64,000 nucleotides of DNA from Zhuqueibacter pondensis (GTDB lineage: Bacteria; Zhuqueibacterota; Zhuqueibacteria; Zhuqueibacterales; Zhuqueibacteraceae), in assembly GCA_034505955.1 (NCBI GenBank), contig JAPDQK010000001.1, positions 124,001 through 188,000 of the forward strand, given 5' to 3'. The position numbers were made by a program, and so were the translations under genes. The notes below the pieces were generated by a model. The model saw only the letters and a list, made by a program, of their open reading frames with translations, made no database searches and was not told where the DNA came from. Positions 16,963 through 24,390 of this stretch are shown here, piece by piece; position 1 is the first letter of the stretch; every line of letters begins with the position of its first letter.

Positions 16963-17289
16963 ATGAATCCGATGATTGAAAATACCATCAAAAATTTCTC
17001 GGACGAAACCAAAAAGATATTAAGAGACAATTTAGTCGCAGAATACCTGTTTGGTTCTATGGTTCGCAATGAAGCCGACGAATTTTCGGATATCGACATT
17101 CTTATCATTGTCAAGCATTTCGACTATCAAATTCGAAAAGAGCTAAGTAGGCTATCTTCGGAATACTCCATCAATCATGGAGTTTGTATTTCACCCATCA
17201 TCAAAGATTTAAAAATTTGGGAACAGAATAAGTTCTACAATACCTTGTTTTATCAGGAAATTCTACAGGATAGCGTGCGATTATGTTAG
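16963..17289 (+). CDS. mntA: MNT-type minimal nucleotidyltransferase, antitoxin
   Basis: A 108-residue protein with the nucleotidyltransferase signature GSMVRNEADEFSDIDILI (G-S-x10-D-x-D; about residues 31-48). MNT proteins inactivate the paired HEPN toxin by adding AMP to it. The gene overlaps the HEPN gene by 7 bases, the usual order for the MNT/HEPN system. AAGGAAAAAAGTAACG precedes the ATG. Base composition is more AT-rich than the flanking genes, consistent with acquisition by transfer. Confidence 0.8.
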   Translation: MNPMIENTIKNFSDETKKILRDNLVAEYLFGSMVRNEADEFSDIDILIIVKHFDYQIRKELSRLSSEYSINHGVCISPIIKDLKIWEQNKFYNTLFYQEILQDSVRLC

Positions 17290-17711
17290 ACAAGAAAGTG
17301 ATTGACTTGTCAGAGCATCGATTAAGAAAAGCCAAAAGCTTATTGAAGCAAGCAGAATTTCTGCTGAATAACCAAATGTATGATGGCAGTATAAATCGAT
17401 CTTATTACGCCATCTTCAATGCCATTCGTTCATTATTGAGCTTGGTAAAACTTGATAGCAAGAAACATTCAGGCACATTGGCTTTGTTTGATCAATATTT
17501 TGTAAAAACTGCCATTTTCGATAAACGATTTAGTGAAATCGCCCATACCGCATTTGACTCGAGACAGGATTTTGACTACGAAGATTTCAGCATTCCATCT
17601 GAAACAGAAGCTCTTTCTCAATTTCACAATGCTCAACAATTGATCGCCGAAGTAGAACAAAAACTATCCAAGTTGATAATGGGAGATTTGAGTTTGCCTA
17701 AAATACCATAA
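17283..17711 (+). CDS. hepT: HEPN-domain protein, toxin of MNT/HEPN pair
   Basis: A 142-residue all-helical protein with the HEPN pattern LLKQAEFLLNNQMYDGSINR, then RSYYAIFNAIRSLL (about residues 39-53), and a later helix with DSRQDFDYEDF. The Y-Y-A-x-F-x-A block is the HEPN core. The RNase motif R-x4-6-H is not clearly present, so ribonuclease activity is uncertain. Overlaps the MNT gene by 7 bases and is followed at once by a repeat block. Confidence 0.75.
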   Translation: MLDKKVIDLSEHRLRKAKSLLKQAEFLLNNQMYDGSINRSYYAIFNAIRSLLSLVKLDSKKHSGTLALFDQYFVKTAIFDKRFSEIAHTAFDSRQDFDYEDFSIPSETEALSQFHNAQQLIAEVEQKLSKLIMGDLSLPKIP

Positions 17712-17712
17712 T

Positions 17713-17803
17713 TTCGTCGGTGCCAAATGGCTGATGCTTTTAAACATAAAGTTGTAATCCGCCGGAGGTGCCGGAATTTTTCGGCAGGCGAATCATTATT
17801 AGA
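17713..17803 (+). repeat. Partial attC-like repeat after the MNT/HEPN pair
   Basis: The 3' half, GCCGGAATTTTTCGGCAGGC and then GAATC (17770-17794), matches the same part of the 99-bp copies at 16758 and 18447. It contains the hairpin TGCCG...CGGCA. The 5' half has diverged. It fills the gap between the HEPN gene and the next TA pair. Confidence 0.45.
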
Positions 17804-17816
17804 AGGAGTTATAACC

Positions 17817-18044
17817 ATGTATCAAGTGTCACTTGAAGAAGCGAAAGTGCAGTTCTTGCGACTCATCCAGGAAGCTCTGCAAGGCCGAGAAGTCGTTATC
17901 ACCCAAAACAACGTGCCAATGTTAAAATTAGTTCCGATTTCCAAATCAAAGCCTCGTGCTCAATTCGGAAGCGCCAAAGGCTTAGTCACTATGTCCGAGG
18001 ATTTCGATGCTCCTCTTGAAGATTTCAAGGTATACATGCAATGA
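17817..18044 (+). CDS. Phd/VapB-like antitoxin
   Basis: A 75-residue protein with the Phd fold pattern MYQVSLEEAKVQFLRLIQEAL, VVITQNNVPMLKLVPI and a toxin-binding tail (FGSAKGLVTMSEDFDAPLEDF). The FGSAKG...DFDAPLEDF ending is the usual one for antitoxins paired with PIN-domain VapC toxins. AAGGAG lies 10 bases before the ATG; an upstream frame to 17727 runs through the repeat and is not expected to be translated. It overlaps the toxin start by 4 bases (ATGA). Confidence 0.8.
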   Translation: MYQVSLEEAKVQFLRLIQEALQGREVVITQNNVPMLKLVPISKSKPRAQFGSAKGLVTMSEDFDAPLEDFKVYMQ

Positions 18045-18426
18045 TGATATTAATGGATACTCACAGTTTTCTTTGGTTTGTAACTGGTAGTTCCCAACTG
18101 AGTGCACGCGCAAGAGTTATTATTGAAGATCCCGCCAATGACAAGTTTTTGAGTATGGCGAGCATCTGGGAATGCCCATCAAAATCAGCCTCGGCAAGCT
18201 CAGTATAGCTCAGCCTTTTGAACAATTCATTCCTCATCAATTCCAACTCAATGGGTTTGAAATGTTGGAAATAAGATTTGAACATATTGCCAAAGTTATC
18301 CATGTAGCTTTTCATCATCGCGATCCTTTTGATCGTTTGCTTGTTGCCCAATGTTTAGTGGAACAGATTCCCATTATAAGTGCAGATCCAACTTTCGATT
18401 CGTATTCAGTTCAGCGCCTGTGGTAA
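18041..18426 (+). pseudogene. VapC-like PIN-domain toxin, one-base frameshift
   Basis: The first part reads MMILMDTHSFLWFVTGSSQLS, with the PIN Asp in MDTH, down to MASIWE; the frame breaks near 18168-18178 and continues in the next frame KISLGKLSI, FEHIAKVIHVAFHHRDPFDRLLVAQ and IISADPTFDSY. All PIN landmarks (DTH, WE, HRDPFDR, SAD) are present over the two frames. The total of 386 bases is one short of a codon multiple. Unless the break is an assembly error, the toxin is dead while its antitoxin remains intact. Confidence 0.75.
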
Positions 18427-18446
18427 GAGCAAATGCGGAGCTAGCT

Positions 18447-18545
18447 GGATAACCGTCTTATGCCTCTGCCAATGAAACCTCCGCTTGATGCGGCGCGAAC
18501 CGCTGGATTTGCCGGAATTTCTTGACGACCGAAGTCGCGTTGGTC
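18447..18545 (+). repeat. 99-bp imperfect palindromic repeat, attC-like, copy B
   Basis: Starts GGATAAC 20 bases after the stop of the PIN gene and ends GTTGGTC (18539-18545), the same total length as copy A. Central hairpin: GCGGCG...TGCCGG with AACCGCTGG between. About 75 of 99 positions agree with copy A. No further TA module follows, so this would be the last repeat of the array. Confidence 0.55.
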
Positions 18546-18584
18546 TCTCATATATTGCCCGTACATTAACTTTTGGTAAGTGAC

Positions 18585-18728
18585 ATGATTAAAGATTATA
18601 TCAGTTTGGTAGCAGATGTGATAGGGATTCTTGGTGCTGTTTTTGAATTCTTGCGCCGGATAAACCAAATTATGGAAAGTCACGGGGATGCAATTTTGAC
18701 AATACCGTGCAAAGCGTACGCCTCATGA
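18585..18728 (+). CDS. Possible 47-residue hydrophobic small protein
   Basis: An ATG at 18585 opens a 47-codon frame (MIKDYISLVADVIGILGAVFE, then FLRRI and a polar tail ending in TGA at 18728). The N-terminal half could form one amphipathic or membrane helix followed by RR, as in many small membrane proteins. The ribosome-binding site (GGTAAGTG) is weak and no family is recognised. It lies between the last attC-like repeat and the dipeptidase gene, so it might be a last small cassette or chance. Confidence 0.25.
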   Translation: MIKDYISLVADVIGILGAVFEFLRRINQIMESHGDAILTIPCKAYAS

Positions 18729-18886
18729 AAAGTTACTTGCGTTATTTGATCAGGTAACCAATACAAAATGTCTATCAGGGAAAGTGTTATATCAAGTGAA
18801 ATGCCAGTATCTTACGAATCAAAATGAATAACCGTTATTCTGATTGACTTATTTCTGTCATCACCTTCCAAATGCAGGAGGAAATC

Positions 18887-20638
18887 ATGCACCCACGACG
18901 AACCTTTGTGCCCCTCGTTATTCTCATTGCTATTGTCGCCTTTCTTAACATCCCCGCTTCTTATTCCCAAACCTGCAAAACTCATGATGGTGTTTGCCCC
19001 GACGATCAATGCACCGTCGTCATGGTTGGGAAAAAGGCTTCAACCGATGGCTCGGTGATAACAACGCATACCTGCGATTGTGGCTTCTGCGATTGGACCT
19101 GGCGTTATGTGCCACCAGCGGATCATGAACCTGGCGCCACTCGCAAAATCTACTATTTCGATCAGTTCTCCACTGACCCGCCCAGCAAAGGTTTGCGCTG
19201 GGATGCAATTGACGATAATTTTAACGGACTGGAAATTCCGCAGGTCAGCCACACCTACGGTTATCTGCATGGCGCCTTCGGGTATATGAATGACAATCAA
19301 GTCGCGATTGGCGAATCCACCATCGGCTGCCGGGAGCAAATGATGAATAACACCTCTGCGCCCAAATTCGACATTACCATGCTCACCATGATCGCCATGG
19401 AAAGGGCAAGGACCGCCAGAGAAGCGATTCAAATCATGGGAGAGTTGGCGGAAAAATACGGTTATGGTCATACCGATGAAGGAGAAATGCTCTCCTTGTC
19501 CGATCCCAACGAAGTCTGGGTTTTTGAGATCATGCCGGTTGGGCCGCTGTGGACGCCGGAGAGTGGAAAACCGGGTGCCGTTTGGTGCGCGCAACGAATT
19601 CCGGATGATCATGTCAGCGTTTGTCCGAATGAATCCCGCATCGGCGAGATCGATCTGAACAACAAAGATTATTTCATGGCCTCCCCGAATGTCATCTCTT
19701 TTGCCATCGAGCAAAAGCTCTATGATCCGAAAAGCGGGAAACCTTTCAATTGGAAGCGCGCCTATTCACCGAGTGAATTCAGCGCCACCAGTTCGAATGG
19801 CTCAAGAGGCCGCATGTGGCGTTTCTTTGATCTCGTTGCGCCCTCGCAAAAATTCAGTCCGGATACGCCCAACATGGATTTCCCCTTTTCCATCAAGCCG
19901 GAGAAGAAACTCTCGGTTAGCGATGTGATCTGGATGTTGCGCGATAAATTTGACGGCACGCCATTTTATACGGCACGGGGACTGCAAGGCGGGCCGTTCG
20001 AGAATCCCAATCGCCTTCCCTACGGCTTCACTCTTGATGGGAAAAAATACAATACCTCACGGTGCATTGGCGTCAATCGGGCAGAATATGTCACGATTAC
20101 CCAAAGCCGAGATTGGTTGCCCAATCCAATTGGCGGGCTGATCTGGCTGGGCTGGGGCGCGCAGGATACCGATTGCTTCATGCCGTTTTATCAAGGGGTG
20201 ACGAAAATTCCGGAATCGTTCAAAATTGGCGACCACTGGCAATTCGATCGCAAATCGGCGCGCTGGGCGTTTGACTACGTGGATTTTCACACACAGGTGG
20301 TTTATTCGCATGCCATCAAAGAGGTGCGAAAAGCGCAGGAAAAATGGGAGAAACCGGCTCTCGAAAGAACACCGGAAATTGATGCGTATGCGTTGCAGCT
20401 CTATAAAAAATCTCCCGAGCAAGCGCGGCAGTACCTCACCGATTATTGCATCAACAACGCCAATCTGGTGATCAATGCCTGGTGGGAATTGGGCGACGAG
20501 CTGCTGGTGAAATTCAATCATCTGTGGTATTATGATGTTCAGGAAAGAAAGCGCAAGCCGCTGGAATATCCGGAATGGTGGCTGCGCGAGCTGGTGAAAT
20601 ATAACAATTTGCAACCACAGCCGGAACCCAAGCCGTAA
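18887..20638 (+). CDS. Exported peptidase family C69 dipeptidase
   Basis: A 583-residue protein with signal peptide (about 1-27, ending SYSQ). The mature part has the C69 dipeptidase start CTVVMVGKKASTDGS (Cys about 42 is the expected N-terminal nucleophile after processing), then YGYLHGAFGYMNDNQVAIGES, MLSLSDPNEVWVFEI and a long helical C-terminus. C69 enzymes cleave dipeptides, and the periplasmic location implies use on external or envelope peptides. Two extra Cys-rich motifs (CKTHDGVC, CDCGFC) near the N-terminus may form disulfides. The start at 18887 has GGAGG at 18878-18882. It lies between the TA array and the DUF6305/permease genes and may act on gamma-glutamyl peptides, which is inference. 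Confidence 0.8.
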   Translation: MHPRRTFVPLVILIAIVAFLNIPASYSQTCKTHDGVCPDDQCTVVMVGKKASTDGSVITTHTCDCGFCDWTWRYVPPADHEPGATRKIYYFDQFSTDPPSKGLRWDAIDDNFNGLEIPQVSHTYGYLHGAFGYMNDNQVAIGESTIGCREQMMNNTSAPKFDITMLTMIAMERARTAREAIQIMGELAEKYGYGHTDEGEMLSLSDPNEVWVFEIMPVGPLWTPESGKPGAVWCAQRIPDDHVSVCPNESRIGEIDLNNKDYFMASPNVISFAIEQKLYDPKSGKPFNWKRAYSPSEFSATSSNGSRGRMWRFFDLVAPSQKFSPDTPNMDFPFSIKPEKKLSVSDVIWMLRDKFDGTPFYTARGLQGGPFENPNRLPYGFTLDGKKYNTSRCIGVNRAEYVTITQSRDWLPNPIGGLIWLGWGAQDTDCFMPFYQGVTKIPESFKIGDHWQFDRKSARWAFDYVDFHTQVVYSHAIKEVRKAQEKWEKPALERTPEIDAYALQLYKKSPEQARQYLTDYCINNANLVINAWWELGDELLVKFNHLWYYDVQERKRKPLEYPEWWLRELVKYNNLQPQPEPKP

Positions 20639-20940
20639 CCATATTTTTATGGGATACAGATTTTCGCGGATTCCCGCAGATCAAGGCCATTTTCTCTTTG
20701 TGTGGAATGCTTCTGCAAGCGGTTTGAAACTAAGGAGGCAAAAGCAAAGCCCGCCCTGGCCGCAGGCCCCGGGGACAGAAAAATGAAGGGTGGAAAAATG
20801 GAATTTGGCACCTTCAAAGCGAAACGCATCGTGACGTAATGAGCAGACAATAGGCATTTTTCTGTCCCCATCTTTCTGTCTTTTTAATCATTTTGCCATA
20901 AAATTATTTTGCCTTCAAATATCTTACGAGGAGAAATAAA
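20639..20940. other. Intergenic region between dipeptidase and DUF6305 genes
   Basis: About 300 bases with no gene. A pair of CTGTCCCC-type words (20773-20780 as GGGACAG, 20863-20870 as CTGTCCCC) forms an inverted repeat with about 80 bases between. The DUF6305 ribosome-binding site (CGAGGAGAAA) is at the end. Confidence 0.35.
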
Positions 20941-21606
20941 ATGAAACGACTGCATCAACTCTTTAAATTATCCATTTTTCTGTGCGGACTTCTCTTTCTT
21001 CCGCTGCTGGGTTTTGGACAAGAGAAAGTTCCGCAAGCCAAATTGCCGGTGCTCACCACCTCGGCAGGACAAAGTGCAGATGTCAATACCCTGAATGTGA
21101 TCATGGAACAGGCCGAGGTCCCCTACGATTATTGTGATGTGCCGACGGCTGCGATGATCAAAAGCGGCGTTGGTCTCGGCGGTGCAAAATCCAAAGAAGG
21201 ATTTCACGTGGAGATCAACACGGATCTCAATCAGTTCAAAACTGGCACCCCTTATCAAACCATCATTTTTGCCATCGGCGCCAGCTTGAAAGGCATGGGC
21301 GCTTCCGGACTCACAGTGGACGCGGAGGTGAAACGACTCACGGAAATCATCCAGTACTGCAAGCAGAACAAGATTTTCATTATCGCGGTTCATTCCGGCG
21401 GCGAATCGAAGCGGGGTGCACCGGGAAGTGACAACGAAAAGATGATCGATGCCGTGGCGCCGTTTGCCGACTATATCATCGCCGTCAAAGACAGCAACAA
21501 AGACGGACGCTTCACCAAAATCGCCAAGGACAAAGGCATTCCGTTTACGCAGGTCGATTATGCCTTGGGGATTGTGGAGTTGATGAAGAAAGTTTTCGCG
21601 AGGTAA
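20941..21606 (+). CDS. DUF6305-family exported protein
   Basis: A 221-residue protein with a signal peptide (about 1-26, GFGQ). The mature domain is an alpha/beta fold: LPVLTTSAGQSADVNTLNVI, TIIFAIGASLKGMGASGLT, FIIAVHSGGESKRGAPGSDN and DYIIAVKDSNKDGRFTKIAKDKGIPFTQV. This is the pattern of DUF6305, exported proteins of unknown activity commonly next to dicarboxylate-type transporters and peptide hydrolases. The repeated SAG/GAS/HSGGE loops suggest ligand binding. A strong ribosome-binding site (GAGGAGA) precedes it. It could be the periplasmic partner of the permease at 22184, from which it is separated by an inserted TA pair. Confidence 0.7.
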   Translation: MKRLHQLFKLSIFLCGLLFLPLLGFGQEKVPQAKLPVLTTSAGQSADVNTLNVIMEQAEVPYDYCDVPTAAMIKSGVGLGGAKSKEGFHVEINTDLNQFKTGTPYQTIIFAIGASLKGMGASGLTVDAEVKRLTEIIQYCKQNKIFIIAVHSGGESKRGAPGSDNEKMIDAVAPFADYIIAVKDSNKDGRFTKIAKDKGIPFTQVDYALGIVELMKKVFAR

Positions 21607-21625
21607 AGCTAAGGAGGTGATTACT

Positions 21626-21853
21626 GTGAAAGATTGGGGAAATTGTGATGCTGTCGAGCGTCATCCCGACAGGGTTAGCGGGGCTTGGGTGTTTCGTGGA
21701 ACTCGCGTTCCCGTGTCTGCGCTCTTCGAGAATCTCAAAGATGGAGCATCGATTGAGCAGTTTCTGGAATGGTTTCCTGGTGTCAAGCGATCACAGGTTG
21801 AAGCCGTTCTGGATTACGAAATGATGACGCTGGCGGATTCGGTCAGTTTATGA
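21626..21853 (+). CDS. DUF433 antitoxin (VapB45-like)
   Basis: A 75-residue DUF433 protein: VSGAWVFRGTRVPVSALFENL, then the helix-turn-helix part IEQFLEWFPGVKRSQVEAVLDY. DUF433 proteins are DNA-binding antitoxins. The GTG at 21626 is 6 bases after AAGGAGGTGA (21611-21620); the GTG at 21617 lies within that site. The last 4 bases overlap the start of the DUF5615 gene. Confidence 0.8.
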   Translation: MKDWGNCDAVERHPDRVSGAWVFRGTRVPVSALFENLKDGASIEQFLEWFPGVKRSQVEAVLDYEMMTLADSVSL

Positions 21854-22167
21854 AAATACTATTCGATCAAGGCACACCTGTGCCCCTTCGCCAGCATCTT
21901 GCCGGTCATGTGATCGATACGGTCTATGAGCGTGGGTGGTCGAACTTATCAAATAGTGACTTGCTCGATGCGGCTGAGCAAAATGGCTACCAACTTTTAA
22001 TCACGACAGATCAAAATCTACAATATCAACAGAATCTCGTTGGCAGACGACTGGCAGTTATCGTACTTCTTTCGACTTCATGGCCGCGTATTCGAATGCG
22101 AGTTGATGATATTCGAGCTGCTGTTGATACGATAAGTCTCGGCGATTACATCGAGATTCCAATTTGA
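21850..22167 (+). CDS. DUF5615 PIN-like toxin
   Basis: A 105-residue protein with the DUF5615 pattern MKILFDQGTPVPLRQHLAGH, SDLLDAAEQNGYQLLITTDQNL and a final VIVLLSTSWPRI. It is a PIN-like nuclease with acidic residues (D6, D57 region, D67 in TTDQN). It pairs with the DUF433 gene through a 4-base overlap. The pair sits between DUF6305 and its likely transporter, in the same orientation, so it has been inserted into a functional gene cluster without blocking co-transcription. Confidence 0.8.
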   Translation: MKILFDQGTPVPLRQHLAGHVIDTVYERGWSNLSNSDLLDAAEQNGYQLLITTDQNLQYQQNLVGRRLAVIVLLSTSWPRIRMRVDDIRAAVDTISLGDYIEIPI

Positions 22168-22183
22168 GATCGGTAGCGGATTT

Positions 22184-23497
22184 ATGTACCTGCAAATCGG
22201 CATTATCCTCATCATCATGGTGATCGCCTACGCCCTGGCGAGCTGGAGGAAGTTGTCCGTTGAGATCTGTATGCTCGCTGCTGCCGTCGCCGGTGGGTTG
22301 GCCGGCGCCTTCGTTAAAACTCCGCCAATCCGCGAACTGGCCAGACATCTAGTCGAAGGCACCCTCACCTATCTGGATGTCATGCTTTTGTTCGTCACCG
22401 CGACCATTTTCATTGCGATCATTGCGGAATCCGGTGGCGTGAATTACCTCGTCAGAGGCATCATCCGAGCTTTTTACAACCAGCGCATCATTGCTTTGCT
22501 GCTGTTGATGATCCTCATTCTCATTCCCGGCGCGCTGACCGGCGCTGGCAGCGTCTCCATCCTGACCGTTGGCGCGCCGAGCGCACTGGCTCTCGGTTAT
22601 CTCGGCATATCCAAGAAAAGAGTCGCCGCCATTCTTTTTATCATCGCTGGTTTGAGCGCCGCGGCTCCTCCCGTCAATATCTGGGCGATGATCGTTTGCG
22701 CCGGAACCGCCATTCCGTATGTCGGCTTTGAGCTGACGTTGGGTATTCCGGTTTTGCTGCTCGGAACTTTTACCATACTTTTTCTGGGATGGAAAAGAGA
22801 GAGCCACATGCCGCGTGAAGAAGTTCTCAAAGCGATGCCGGCAGTGCCGGAGGGAATGCGCTGGTGGCGAGTGCTGCTCCCGTTTTTGGTATTTTTCGGT
22901 CTGGTCATTGTCTCCCGTCTTTGGCCATTTTCTACGCCCATACTGGGATTGCCTTTACAATTTACCATTGCGGCGCTGGTTGCCTTTCTAGTCAGTCCGA
23001 AAAGAATCAACCTGCTCGTGCTCTCAAGAGATACGGTCAAGCTGCTGCTGCCGCTTCTGGCTACGGCGGCGATTGTTGGCTCGTTGCAGCAAATTATGAC
23101 GGTGACCGGTGTGCGCGGACTGATCTCCTACGCGGTGATCAGCACGCCGCTGGTGCTGCTTTACCTTCTCCTGATCTTTCTCATACCGATCTCGGAAGGC
23201 GTTTTGACCTATGGCGCAGCCGCCATCATCGGTATTCCCCTGGTCTGGTTTCTCGACTCCCTCGGCCTGCATGCCACGGTGGTGATTGCCGGATTGAGCC
23301 TGCTCTGGCCCTTGGGCGATGGCCTGCCGCCCACCGCACTGATCGGCAGACTCACGGTTATGGTGAGTGAGTACAAAGAATCCTACTGGTCATTCTTGAA
23401 GGAAACCTGGCTGCCGTGGATCATGATCACCATCGTCGGAATTCTCATGATTATCTTCAGCGCCAAGTTGGGTTTTCTCGTGGAATGGAGTATGTGA
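22184..23497 (+). CDS. DctM-like/ion-transporter superfamily permease
   Basis: A 437-residue integral membrane protein with about 11-12 helices, beginning MYLQIGIILIIMVIAYALAS. Two repeated re-entrant-like glycine/proline segments (GAGSVSILTVGAPSALALGYL near residue 120 and GLSAAAPPVNIWAM near 162, then a second set WPLGDGLPPTALIGR near 385) point to the ion transporter superfamily, close to TRAP large subunits and GntP/citrate-type carriers. It likely moves an organic acid or amino-acid-derived anion, driven by ions. It follows a TA pair by 16 bases and is followed by a 51-residue membrane protein, a layout that recalls transporter large and small subunits. Confidence 0.75.
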   Translation: MYLQIGIILIIMVIAYALASWRKLSVEICMLAAAVAGGLAGAFVKTPPIRELARHLVEGTLTYLDVMLLFVTATIFIAIIAESGGVNYLVRGIIRAFYNQRIIALLLLMILILIPGALTGAGSVSILTVGAPSALALGYLGISKKRVAAILFIIAGLSAAAPPVNIWAMIVCAGTAIPYVGFELTLGIPVLLLGTFTILFLGWKRESHMPREEVLKAMPAVPEGMRWWRVLLPFLVFFGLVIVSRLWPFSTPILGLPLQFTIAALVAFLVSPKRINLLVLSRDTVKLLLPLLATAAIVGSLQQIMTVTGVRGLISYAVISTPLVLLYLLLIFLIPISEGVLTYGAAAIIGIPLVWFLDSLGLHATVVIAGLSLLWPLGDGLPPTALIGRLTVMVSEYKESYWSFLKETWLPWIMITIVGILMIIFSAKLGFLVEWSM

Positions 23498-23522
23498 TTA
23501 TTGATGTTTGTAAAAGTAAAGA

Positions 23523-23550
23523 GAATGTCATTCTGGAAGAATCTTTTTTC
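23523..23550 (+). repeat. Dispersed TGTCATTC half-unit
   Basis: GAATGTCATTCTGGAAGAAT followed by CTTTTTTC, nearly the same as 13853-13879 and as the complement of 53643-53672. This is one arm of the palindromic elements below without its partner arm. Confidence 0.55.
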
Positions 23551-23603
23551 TTTTCAAAGAATTGCTTTGAATTGTAAAAGGATTACCACGAAAATAGTCT
23601 GTG

Positions 23604-23771
23604 CTGTCACTCAGGAGGCTACACCCGCAGGGAGTCTTTTTAAGGATGAGGTATGGCCGTAGTACTGGAAAAGATGCCTCCTGCATGACATGTTCTGAGA
23701 GTAGTCTCTATTTTCATCTATGATCGGGTGTCCGGTGTACGGTACATGGCAAATTCCTCCTGAATGACATT
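23604..23771 (+). repeat. Palindromic dispersed repeat element, copy 1
   Basis: Ends are TGTCACTCAGGAGGC (23605-23619) and GCCTCCTGCATGACA (23676-23690), inverted repeats matching at 13 of 15 positions, with GGGAGTCTTTTT and GAAAAGATGCC nested inside. The sequence after it (to 23771, ATTCCTCCTGAATGACAT) is also shared with the second copy at 62944-63142, so the repeat is about 170-200 bp. Confidence 0.55.
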
Positions 23772-23836
23772 AACCAAGAGAGCGTGCAATGTTCCATTTA
23801 TTTATGTAAAATTCAATAATTGATTGGAGACCTTTG

Positions 23837-23992
23837 ATGCCCATCATCATGATCATCTATTACGTCATCAGCGCCTTTGTCGCCGGCATGGTGATCTGGA
23901 ATTTTGTCCGCGAAAAGGAAGACAAGGAGAAGATGCTGCTCTATTTGATTGTGCTGATTCCTCTGGTTCTGAGAATTTTGCGGATCAGATAA
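23837..23992 (+). CDS. 51-residue membrane protein downstream of the permease
   Basis: ATG at 23837 with GGAG 7 bases upstream opens a 51-codon frame: MPIIMIIYYVISAFVAGMVI, then WNFVREKEDKEKM and a second hydrophobic stretch LLYLIVLIPLVLRILRIR. Two predicted membrane helices connected by a charged loop (REKEDKEK). The size, clear start and position between permease and hydrolase argue that it is real. It may be a small accessory subunit of the transporter. No family name is recognised. Confidence 0.6.
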   Translation: MPIIMIIYYVISAFVAGMVIWNFVREKEDKEKMLLYLIVLIPLVLRILRIR

Positions 23993-24390
23993 GGCAAAAC
24001 CATTTAGTGCAAAACCATTGATTTCAAAAAGTAATGAAACTTTAATAGTTTTGCTCCAAATTCTCCATGCCCGGCTGGGCACCCGATAATGATGAAAATG
24101 ATGTTTCGTAGTGGTGTCCTACGGGCGTAGCCTTCAGGCACCGTGCGGTAGTGAACACCCGGCTCCTAAAGGAGCTACTACAAAAGTTATTTTCAGAGGA
24201 ATCGTTTTGCCTTCTTTTGGAGCTCTTTCCGGTCACTTGTCATGCTGGAAGCATCTTTTTTCGTCTGGGCACTGTGCCGGATTGAAAAAAGCCTGCCCCG
24301 GCGTCCGCCGCGCCACGCAGTGCCGCAGGCCAGGGAAAATCAGTTACATCCGCGTCATCCGTGTTCTTAAGGTTCAATAGGGAGAGAACC
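23993..24390. other. Intergenic region with hairpin repeats
   Basis: About 400 bases without a gene. Contains the unit TCCTACGGGCGTAGCC (24117-24132), the hairpin GCTCCTAAAGGAGC (24163-24176) and another dispersed arm TTGTCATGCTGGAAGCATC (24237-24255), followed by TTTTTT. The block is repeat derived. Confidence 0.5.

Larger units (their letters stand above)
23498..23836. other. Repeat-filled intergenic region
   Basis: No gene. It contains a single TGTCATTC repeat unit (23523-23550) and one full palindromic element (23604-23691) with a further tail to 23771; see the repeat entries. The only other content is the ribosome-binding site (GGAG at 23826) of the small protein at 23837. Confidence 0.5.
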
